This document shows positions 1 to 13,500 of a stretch of 31,032 nt of DNA, in pieces. The stretch comes from Mesostigma viride. Taxonomy: Eukaryota > Streptophyta > Mesostigmatophyceae > Mesostigmatales > Mesostigmataceae. Within the stretch, counting starts at the first letter, position 1, and the number at the start of each line of letters is the position of its first letter. The stretch is from positions 1,878,609-1,909,640 of the forward strand of contig RPFO01000104.1 of the NCBI GenBank assembly GCA_009746045.1. The letters run 5' to 3'. A program made the translations under genes and the position numbers. Below the pieces are notes generated by a model. That model did not search any database. It was not told where the DNA came from and saw nothing but the letters and a program-made list of their open reading frames with translations.

Positions 1-104
1 GATTAATGGGGGAGGTGCGTGATGGGTGGGGCCGGCGGTGGGTGGGTTGTGGCGGGTAGGTTGTTTGTGGGTGGGGTTCAGTGCTTTTACTAAGGGTTTT
101 TGTC

Positions 105-231
105 ATTCGTCAACTTGTTGACTATTTGCCTCGGCACTTCGTCAAATGGTTGACTATTTGCCTCGGCAATTCGTCAAACTGGTTGACTATTTGCCGTGGC
201 GCTTCGTCAACCCGGGGGGGGGGGGGGGGGG
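105..231. repeat. Left subterminal repeats and G-run of element 1
   Basis: Three tandem units of the form TTCGTCAA-n-TTGACTATTTGCC occupy about 107-210, followed by a run of about 20 G ending near 231. They are the probable transposase-binding region by position. Confidence 0.6.
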
Positions 232-649
232 AGGAAGTTTTATACTGCTTGTTGTACTCCTGTCTCTGCCTTTTCGCTGCTGGCTTTGTCTTGCCCTTCT
301 TCTTCCCCTTCTTCTTCCCTGAGCTGCCGTCATCATCGGCCTTGCTCCTTTCTGTCTGGGCCCCCTCCTCGCCAGATTCCTCCTCGTCAGATTCCTCCTC
401 TACAGAGTTCGAGGCGCTGTCAGATGATGCTGACTGGCCGCCATCTTCCTCTTCCTGCGCATTCGACCCATCCTCTTCCTCACGCTCTACTCTCTTGCGT
501 TTTTCGCGACCCTGCCTGCCCTCCTTTTCGTCTAAACTGCGGCCTAGGTCGACGATATTTTCCGTTTCTACAATTTGTCCAGCTTGCTTCTTAAACAGCG
601 CATCTAAGGTGCTAGTCTTGAAACCTGCCAACCCGTTTTTCTTCGACAT
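122..649 (-). pseudogene. Truncated ORF of element 1 (N-terminal remnant, probably of transposase)
   Basis: The ORF has 175 codons, starts MSKKNGLAGFKTSTLDALFK 535 bp inside the right end, and continues into acidic and Lys-rich low-complexity sequence. It ends inside the left subterminal repeats, whose translation (RQIVNQFDELPRQIVN) is repeat read-through. The N-terminus matches that of element 2: FK, LFKK and [IV]VD[LV]GR are shared. No zinc finger or RNase H-fold residues are visible. The likely reading is the first exon of a transposase left after internal deletion; an independent accessory protein is possible. Confidence 0.55.
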
Positions 650-984
650 TCTCTAGCTCATGCAACACTACCTAAACATCGCCGCCGCCATTATCGAAAC
701 AATTTCGCATGCAATATTTAATCGCACATGAAGTCGCCAGACGGCCTGAGGTCGTCACGTAATTAATTGCTTGTCCAGGGTGATTACAGTTAATAATTTT
801 TTCATGCCCTCGTCGGCTCAAGTCCTGCCTTGCTCGTCTTCAGTTTTGGTACCCGAGCATTGTCCTGAACCGTACTGACGTACTGTCTTTCCAAACCAAC
901 TCCAACTGCAGCGTACCTAGGATTCAGATGGTACGGGCTGACGGCCTGACGCCGCGCCGCTGGACCTTAGGTCTGGCCTTCAGG

Positions 985-1170
985 ACTTAGGTGGTTGACG
1001 AATACCCTAAACATTTCGTCAAACCGGTTGACGAACTTCGGAACAGATTCGTCAATTGGTTGACGAATTGCCGAGTTGGTTGACGAATGTGGTTGACGAA
1101 TTGCCCAAAATGGTTGACTATTTTACTACTATTTTCAAAATTCGTCAACCGGTTGACGAAATAGTCCCGT
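985..1170. repeat. Right subterminal repeats of element 1
   Basis: Repeated TTGACGAA and TTCGTCAA words occur in alternating orientation, including the perfect palindrome TTCGTCAACCGGTTGACGAA at 1141-1160. The spacing is irregular. Confidence 0.65.
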
Positions 1171-1184
1171 TAGTAAAAGCACTG

Positions 1185-1258
1185 GTGGGGTTGTTTGTGG
1201 GTGGGGTTGTTTGGGGGCGGGGTTGTTTGTGGGCAGGGTTGCTTGTGTATGGGGTTTG
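1185..1258. repeat. G/T-rich minisatellite flanking element 1
   Basis: Four imperfect units of about 17 bp based on GTGGGGTTGTTTGTGGG. The same sequence type lies left of the element (about 45-78), so the element inserted within this array. Confidence 0.7.
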
Positions 1259-1550
1259 CCAAAAGTACTTGATGTTGCCCCCCTGGGAGGTTCCCACAGA
1301 ACATTCCAAGGAGCAATCCACCCCCTGGACCATATTGTGGATCGGCGCACACCAGCTCATCATACCCTTGATTCTACCTGTCAAACCAGGCACCTGGATG
1401 GTGATGGATGAGGTTGGGATTGGTGGGCTTGCTGATTGGTGAGGCTGCTGATGGATGGCCTGGGTGGTGGTCGGCGTGACAGTTGGGCGATGGGCACTGT
1501 GGTCGGTGGCAGATGGGAGATATAGTGATGGGCATTTCTTACTCTCTTGA
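1259..1550. other. LAP intron 5 sequence, nothing recognised
   Basis: Unique-looking sequence between the minisatellite and the LINE fragment. No exon with acceptor and donor matching the next M17 segment was found on the minus strand. The part from 1420 is G/T-rich with short imperfect GGTGGG words. Confidence 0.5.
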
Positions 1551-2160
1551 AGTGGTTGTCTCACGGCCTCTAAGATATATATCCGGCACTTGCTCATTGA
1601 CGTTTCTGTGGCTCGCCCCTTGGCTCTTAGCCATGTGCTTGGTGCATCCCAGGCGGCGGGCTACACAGCCGATCGGGCTGAGCGGGCCAAGCTCACGGCC
1701 TATGGCAACGTCGAGCACCACCGGGTGGTGCCCTTTGTCTTGGAGGAGTTCGGGGCCATGGGGACCCTGACCGCCGGCTTCATTAAGGAGTGCTGCCGGC
1801 TCCGGGAGGACCGCCTGGAACTGGAGGGCCAGCGGGCCCCTTGGTCGGCGCGGACCTGGATGTCGTACTGGCGCCAACGCCTTTCGGTAGCGCTTACCCG
1901 GGCAATGGCTGACATCTTGCTCCGCCGCACGCGGGCTGACTTTGTGGCGCAGCACGCTTATTAGGCTGTTTTCCTTCATTCCGTGATGTGGATCAAGTGC
2001 CCCCTGCCGGCTGTAGTTATTTTGTCGTGGTATCTCTTGTTAGCGATGGCTTTGTTTATGTTTAGTTGGGTGCTTTCACGATGATGTCAGTAATTACAAT
2101 TTTTCTAACATAGGCCAAATGGTATCCCTACTAGATCAATATACTTTAATTATTAATTAA
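1551..2160 (+). mobile_element. 5'-truncated L1-like LINE, ORF2 C-terminus and 3' UTR
   Basis: An open frame from after the stop at 1548-1550 to the stop at 1962-1964 encodes LLIDVSVARPLALSHV, VVPFVLEEFGAMGTLTAGFI and YWRQRLSVALTRAMADILLR. This is the characteristic tail after the reverse transcriptase in L1-clade ORF2 proteins (DV.V..P, F.P...E..GA[LM]G, W[RQ]QR[LI]SVAL.R). Reverse transcriptase itself is absent, as expected of a 5'-truncated copy. About 190 bp of non-coding 3' sequence follows, ending AT-rich (AATTATTAATTAATTAG) without a clear poly(A). It lies antisense in LAP intron 5. The exact 5' and 3' limits are uncertain. Confidence 0.7.
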
Positions 2161-2176
2161 TTAGCCACCCACCCAC

Positions 2177-6721
<4,545 letters not shown>

Positions 6722-7250
6722 CCTCAACCTCCTGTCTGTGTGCTTTCGATGGGACACCGTGCCCCGAGTTTAATATCCATAACCTTAGCGTTGTGTGCAG
6801 CGAGCCTGACCTTCGGCTCCAAGTGCACGGTGGACGAGCATCCGTCGTGTCATTCCCCGCCATCTCCATTTCAGTTGCCGTTTACTAACTCCGCAATTCC
6901 GAGAACCAACATTGACAGTTAAGTTCTTGGTTGGCTGCTTGTAGCATTTAGTGTCATATACCGTACGTAATGAGAAACGTATCTTTAGTTTCCTGCGAAC
7001 TAATCATTTTACATTGTCTACTGGCAGTGAACCCACAGTACCCACTATTGGAGTTGTCAGGCTCCAGCATTATCTGTGACCTCCATAGCGAAAATTTTGT
7101 GGGTACTTACTCTATACCAAACACACGGCGCAGTCGGCGATGGAGGCTGCCGGCCGCCTCACGTCGTTTTTGTCAATGCAACGCGATGCTGAGCTGAATT
7201 GACTATAAAAGCAGCGTGTTCTTACGAGGTAGAGTCGTTGTAGATTGACA
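6722..7250. promoter_or_regulatory. Divergent LAP/UTP14 promoter region
   Basis: These 529 bp separate the two start codons and must hold the core promoters of both genes plus their leaders. TATAAAA at 7204-7210 fits UTP14. On the minus strand an AT-rich ATATTAA near 6768-6774, about 50 bp before the LAP ATG, is a weaker TATA candidate. No open frame of note lies between. Confidence 0.6.
7204..7210 (+). promoter_or_regulatory. TATA box of UTP14
   Basis: TATAAAA lies 41 bp before the ATG, so transcription would begin only some 10-15 bp before the start codon if spacing is typical. The leader would be very short. Confidence 0.6.
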
Positions 7251-7529
7251 ATGGCGAAACCGAGCAGGGGTGGTCAGAATTCCGCCGGCCGGCGCGGCAG
7301 CCGTGGTGGTGCCCGTGGTGCACCCGCCGGCAGAGCACCACCTGTTGTCAAAGATGGTAACCCGCATAAAGGCGGGCGCCGTGGTAGAGGTGGAGTCCGT
7401 AAGGGAGGATCTCGGCCTCCTTCTAGCTTTTATGAAGTCGACGAGGAAGTTCCTGAAGAGGAGCGAGGCAAGAACAAGCGGTTTGACAAAGTCGACCGTT
7501 ATGAGTACGAGCTGCCTTCTGATTTCGAG
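7251..7529 (+). CDS. UTP14: UTP14 exon 1
   Basis: This exon encodes residues 1-93. It opens with a Gly/Arg-rich basic segment resembling an RGG-type nucleolar tail and ends YEYELPSDFE. The donor is GAG|GTCGGT in phase 0. The ATG sits 41 bp after TATAAAA, and no earlier in-frame ATG exists in the leader. Confidence 0.9.
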
Positions 7530-10500
7530 GTCGGTATATGCTCTATGTTCCCGCTCGTAGAAAACCGTGAAACACGGCTTGAACATAGTGTCAAACCCAG
7601 TCGTAATTGAGTATGTGCGATCTCGCAAGCGAGGTTTCGTACCCTGAAACGTCCGCGAAATTCGCGAAGGAGTGAGCGAGTTAGTGCGTGCGGCTGCCAT
7701 GTGCTTGATGATTTGTGGCATCCGCTCCAGTTGGCGTCGCGACTCGCGACGACGGTTTCTATAGTTTTCTATCCTATACATGCCTCTGCCATTTTGTTGT
7801 GGGGCAATAATCCCGTGGTGTTGTCGGCGTCTCGTTGGCCCGTTTGCTTTTCTGTACATTTTCTGTACATTATTCCCTACAGGACGAGGAAATCGACGAG
7901 GACAATGTCTTCACGGAGGAGGATAAGCAGAACATGGGCCTCATCGGGAAAATGAGCAGCCTGAAGGGAGGGCGAGGTGACAAGGATGACGAGGATGAGG
8001 ATGATTTTGGTGAGGAGGAGGAGGACGAGGAGGAAGGGGGGCGCACCCGGGGCGCTGGCAAGCGTGTTAGATTCTCAGGGACCAAGAAGGGGGAGGTGAG
8101 CTTGTACAGTGATGAGGAGGAGGATGACGAGGATGACGAGGATGATGAGGATGACGATGACGATGACATGGAAGATAATTATGATGACGACGAAGAAGAA
8201 GAGGAGGAGGAGGATGGCAGGATAAAGATGGGAGCCGCTGGCAAGGGACCGGTTAAGAAGCTGAAATCGGGGACGCAGCACGCAGGACTAGATGAGGACG
8301 ATGTCAGCGATGATGACGATGATGAGGATGAGGATGAGGATGAGGATGAGGAGGATGAGGAGGAGGAGGAGGAGGAGGAGGGCGAGGATGACAGTGATGA
8401 GGATGACGACGACGAGGATGATGATGAGGAGGAGGAGGATGGGGCGGTCGATGAGGAGGACGACCGCTACCGGGACATGATTGCGGCGGTGAAAGGCGTG
8501 CAGCCGGCCAAGCCACGTGAGTGGGTGGATGCCTTGACGTAATGCCTGGCTATTTTTGTTACGTTTGATCGTGAATACATGCCCCTCTGGCTGGCGCCTG
8601 GCTAGGTGGCAGGAGCAGGAGTACTGGATGCCAACATGCTGGTTTACTACTGACCGGCATATTAATGGTAATGGATGCCAACATGCCGGTTTACTATTGA
8701 CCGGCATATTAATGGGACTGTGCCCGCTTGTGGGGTGTCGAAGGGTGTGCAGCCGACCAAGGCCGACCAAGGCACGCCGCGGCAGTGCTTGGCCTTGTCC
8801 AGTTCCTTTGCCTCGTCCAGTTCCTTGACTCTGGCTGGTGATAGTATCATGCGGGCAACAGTATTATGGTGACCTGCATCGTGGGGGCGCGAGTCCCTCG
8901 CCGCCCGCGTGATTTATTGATTAGCCGCATGGGATGCCTGGCTTGTTGGATCAGCGAGAGTCATTTGCTTTAAGTTCATTCATTGCTTAGTCACGCAGTC
9001 CCACTGGGGTGCCGCGGAGCATGAACCCTTAGCTGTGATTTGCCCATGGCCGGTGCCTGTCAGGTCCAGAGTAGTGTGCGTTGATTGCCTTTGTCTAGTT
9101 CCTGTTTAGTCGGAGCGTGAGTTACGTGCTGCCTAATTGATCGTGTGGGCATGGGCATGGGTCTTGTACCTATATCCTTTTTTATCTTTGTAGGGTCTTA
9201 TTGAGGACCTATTAGGGGTCTATAAGAGACCTTGTAGTGTCCTGTTAAGGAGTTATTAGGGTCATGTGCCTGCCACACGCACACGTGGGGGCTCACCGAA
9301 AGCGACACGGGCAGCCATGGACCCCCTCTGAACATGGTTAGAGTAGTGGTGATAATATCAAGCAACCTGCCCTATTCTCAAGTACTGGGGGGCCTTCAAA
9401 AGTGACACGGGCCGGCAAGGACCCCCTTTGTACGTGGAGTGGCTTCGTCAGTGGGTGCGTGCCAGGTGGCAGGGTAGCCAAGGAGGTTGTTGGCGGTTAT
9501 TTCCATGGGCATATCGTGTGTGGCTGGTGGAAGGGCGGCATCTGGCGGGCGGCTAGTGGAATGATGTGTTCCAGGTATCTTGTCGCCCTTGGACGAGTTC
9601 GTTACCAGGGAGGAGTCTTTTACTAACTCTTTCCGTTGCGATCGTTTCCCCCCTTGCGGAGGCTGACAAGCACCCCCTTTAGACCTGTACTGCGCACGCC
9701 TTGCCCTCCGAATGAACAGGCGCGGGCGCCAGGGCGGCCAACATCCCTGTTGTGTCCCTGGGGGGGAAGGAGTCTGAGTACAATGTGACCCCGATGGCCC
9801 CGCGGCCAGGTGAGCTTGGATACGGTATATTATGTCACACTACGAGTACTACATTATACTAGTATGGCATTTTATTAGTACTACATTGCAGCACACTACG
9901 AGTACTACATTATACTATTATGACATTATACTAGTTCTACATTTCGTCACACTGCGAGTACTACATTATACTAGTATGGCATTATACTAGTACTACATTG
10001 CATCACACTACGAGTACTACATTATACTAGTATGGCATTATACTAGTACTACATTGCATCACACTACGAGTACTACATTATAGTAGTATGACATTATACT
10101 AGTACTACATTGCAGCACACTACTAGTACTAGTGTTTATTTATTTTGTTTCCGCCATTGTATAGTAGTATTTTTGTTTCGAAAGGATACCCTGTGTCCAC
10201 TTCCGGAGGCTCCCTCCTACAGGCCACGGAGGCCCCTAAGCGGGGGTACTGATGGGGAGACAGCAGCATTGAGCAGCAGGTACCTGCACTCCGAGTTTAC
10301 TAGGGCCTTGACAAAACACATAGTAGTAGATCATAAATAGCTTCTCCTGCGACTGGCCTGCACGTTCGTGATGGGTCGATCCTGATTACCCGGGCTCGCA
10401 ACAGATGCGCGCACTACCATCGCGCATTCGGCAAGCACGTTTCGCACAAGCACACGCACCCGTGCGCAGGCAAGCCACAATCGCCGCCCTGTGCATGTAG

Positions 10501-13500
10501 CCGTGCATGATTAGAAAGAAGAGGCTTCATTAAATCAGGTGAAACGTGAGGTATCATTAAATAAGGCGAAACATGAGGTGTCATTAAATAAGGTGAAACG
10601 TGAGGTGTCATTCAATAAAGTGAAACGTGAGGTTTCATTAAGTAAGGTGAAACATGTGCGCTTCCATTTTGATATCTGGCTCACCGTTCTCTTTTGTGTG
10701 CCTGCGCCTGCGTCTCCGGATGACCTGTTTTTATCTGGTGGCAGGCGGCAGCGGCAAGGTGAGCGTCAAGGACCTGATGGCATCCATCGTCGCGTCCAGC
10801 GCCAAGGAAAAGGTCGCTGGCGCGGGCGAGGGGGCGGGGGAAGGGGAGGAAGAGGCCGAGGAGGCGGCGGAGGCGGCGGACCGGGGGCCCAAGGTGAGTG
10901 GGGGGGAAGGATCCACGACTTGAAAAATGGGCAAGTTTATGTTGGCCTTGATGAGGAGGGGGCATGGAATGAGGACGCTGTGGATACTGTATGTAGAATA
11001 GGCGGTAGTGTATGTCAAATGTACTGTAAAATATCCTGTATGTTAAATATGTGGTGCTCACCAACTTTGATGTGATTGGGGTGAGTGCGAAAGAAGGAAC
11101 GGGTCGGTTGCGGACTTCAATGTTGTTGGTAGATTCCTGCGATCAGGGTGATCAGGGGCAACGGACAGTGAGAGCTTCTACATGTGCGAATGGGACCATT
11201 ATGAGTTGTGACTTGGCCGCAGCACCATTAGTCACCCTACTGTTCACAATATTGGTCACCGTTCTGGTCACTATCTACCGCCGGCCTGAGCACTGTATAA
11301 GTATTTCCTCCTCGGTCACTCTACTGGTCACTGTACTGGTGGCTGTGTGTATGCCCCGCTGGGCGGCCTGAGTGTGCTGCAAACTATTGACCCCCCCCCC
11401 CCCTCCAGTTTCTTTTATAATTACTGAACTGTTCCCCTGCTTCACTGCTTGCTGTATCGGTCACTCTACTGGTCACGATGTCCCCCCTGCTGAAGTATCA
11501 GATACGCATTGTATACTCCTCGGTCACTCTACTAGCCACTACGTCCCCAGCTCAGGGGCGCGGGCGCCCTAGTAATCCTCCCTTGTTGTTTCTACTGGTC
11601 ACTATATGGGTCACTGTATTGGTCAAAGCTTACCTCCAGCCTGAGGCTCTATCAGCATTGCCTCCTACTTCACTTTACTACTGGTCGCTGCGTTGGTCAC
11701 TGTATGGGTCGCTGCATGTACCCCCCACCTCGGCGGCCTGAGCACGCAGCTGACCCGCCCCTCCTCCAGTTACCCCCCCCTCCTTGGTTTCTCCCACAAT
11801 CACTGTGCTGGTCACTCTACTGGTCACTAGTGAACACCCGCGCTGTATTAACGTTGACCTCCTCCTCGGTCACTCCACCGATCACTGCGTTGGTCACTGT
11901 ATGGGTCGCTGTGTGTCCCCCAGCTGGGCGGCCTGAGCGCCCTCAAGCGCAAGATGGGCCGCCTCGAGAAGGCGGCGGAGAAGCGCGGCGTGCTGGCGGC
12001 GCCGCTGCCCGGCCCCGTGAAAGAGCGTCTCACGCGCAAGGCTGGCTATGAGCACACGTCACGCGACGTCGCGCGCTGGCAGCAGGTGGTCAAGGCCAAC
12101 CGGGAGGCTCCTACGCTCAAGTTCAACGACAAGGAGGAGATGCCGCGCACCGCGTCCACCGCGGCGATCGTCGCGCAGTTCCAGGTATGGTGGGTGATGG
12201 CGTTGGCGACCTATAGATGTGTAGGTATAGTGGCTATGTGTGGTATAATGGGTGGGTGGGTGAGTAACCTATAGATGTGTAGCTATAGTGGCTATGTGTG
12301 GTATAATGGGTGGGTGGGTGAGTAACCTATAGATGTGTAGGTATAGTGGCTATGTGTGGTATCGTGGGTGGGTGGGTGAGTAACCTATAGATTTTTAGGT
12401 ATATTGGGTATGTGTGGTATCGTGGGTGGGTGGGTGAGTAACCTATAGATTTGTAGGTATAGTGGGTATGTGTGGTATCGTGGGTGGGTGGGTGAGTAAC
12501 CTACAGATTTGTAGGTATAGTGGCTATGTGTGGTATAAACTCCTGCGTCGACACGCGTCCACAGCGGTGGATGTGTTCTCCCGCAGGTCCAGGGAGGATG
12601 TGTGTGTGTGTGTGTGTGTGCTTTCCTCGTGTGGCGTGGGGGCGATTCTCTCACCATGGCATGCTGATAGATGCTGGGTACTGGCTCGCGATCCTGCCAT
12701 GACCGGTGTCCACCAGGGCCATTGGGGCGAGGGGCAGTTCCCGGTGAGTGGGGGTGGGAGAGGAACTAGTTTGGAATGGTGAAGCAACCCCGCGTTCATC
12801 GCAATGATGAAACTCTGAAAGTCCAACGCATGAATCCGGTGCACACCTCGACGTGGTTGTGTGTGTATGTGTGTGCAAGTTAGGCTGTAGGATGTATTTA
12901 TAGGGTGGCGGTGTGTGGCGTTACGGAAGATAGCTCTCATCGCTGGTAAGGGTGAGCTATCTGCGGTATCGAACAGACCAAGGCGGACCTGGAGGTTGAT
13001 AATTGTTTTAGTGTGTTTATTGTGACCTATAGTGACCTATAGTGTGTTAATCGTGACCTTTAGTGTGCGCATCGTCATCTATAGTGTGTTTGTCGCCACC
13101 TATAGTGTGTTTATCGTGACCTATAGTGACCTATAGTGTGTTTATCGCCACTTATAGTGTGTTTATCGTGACCTATAGTGTGTTTATCGTGACCTATAGC
13201 GACCTATAGCGTGCGCACCGCCACCTATAGTGTGTTTATCGTGACCTATAGTGACCTTTAGTATGCGCATTGTCATCTATAGTGTGCCCATGGTGACGTT
13301 ACCTACCCTGCCTACCATGGTGATGTAATTGTCTTCTGTCACCCATCACCAGCCCCAGAATGCCATGAGCGCGAGATGACGTCTCTAGTCCTCGCGGTGG
13401 CCCTGTTTGCGCCTCCCCAGGAACACATCACCTGACCTCTATCATGCGCCACCAGCCCAAGACGGACATGGAGCGCGAGATGTGTTTTATAAATTGCCCT

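Larger units (their letters stand above)
79..1184 (-). mobile_element. hAT-like DNA transposon, non-autonomous (element 1)
   Basis: Terminal inverted repeats begin CAGTGCTTTTACTAA, perfect over 15 bp and degenerate beyond. The 8-bp duplication GTGGGGTT flanks it at 71-78 and 1185-1192. Subterminal repeats at both ends are inverted pairs of CGTCAA and TTGACG, for example TTCGTCAACCGGTTGACGAA near the right end. An 8-bp duplication with CAGTG ends suits hAT; KDZ/Zisupton-like or P-type elements are alternatives. Only a short ORF remains, so no catalytic domain is present. It sits in the LAP intron after exon 5. The flanking DNA is itself a G/T-rich minisatellite containing GTGGGGTT, so this duplication alone is weaker evidence than that of element 2. 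Confidence 0.8.
8517..10744 (+). other. UTP14 intron 2
   Basis: It contains an echo of the exon 2 end at 8740-8762, a 47-bp duplication at 8626-8715, a roughly 100-bp imperfect duplication (about 9281-9332 and 9382-9430), and the 56-bp and 27-bp arrays listed separately. Between 8780 and 9830 no gene was recognised. Confidence 0.6.

Noticed and set aside
71-1192. Element 1 target duplication as decisive proof of insertion
   Set aside because: GTGGGGTT is also a word of the surrounding minisatellite, so a match could be fortuitous; I rely mainly on the inverted repeats and the clean duplication of element 2.
8517-8542. Exon 2 reading through to the stop at 8540-8542 (WVDALT end)
   Set aside because: It would end the protein before the conserved Utp14 core; the GTGAGT donor at 8517 and the in-frame join to exon 3 are better.
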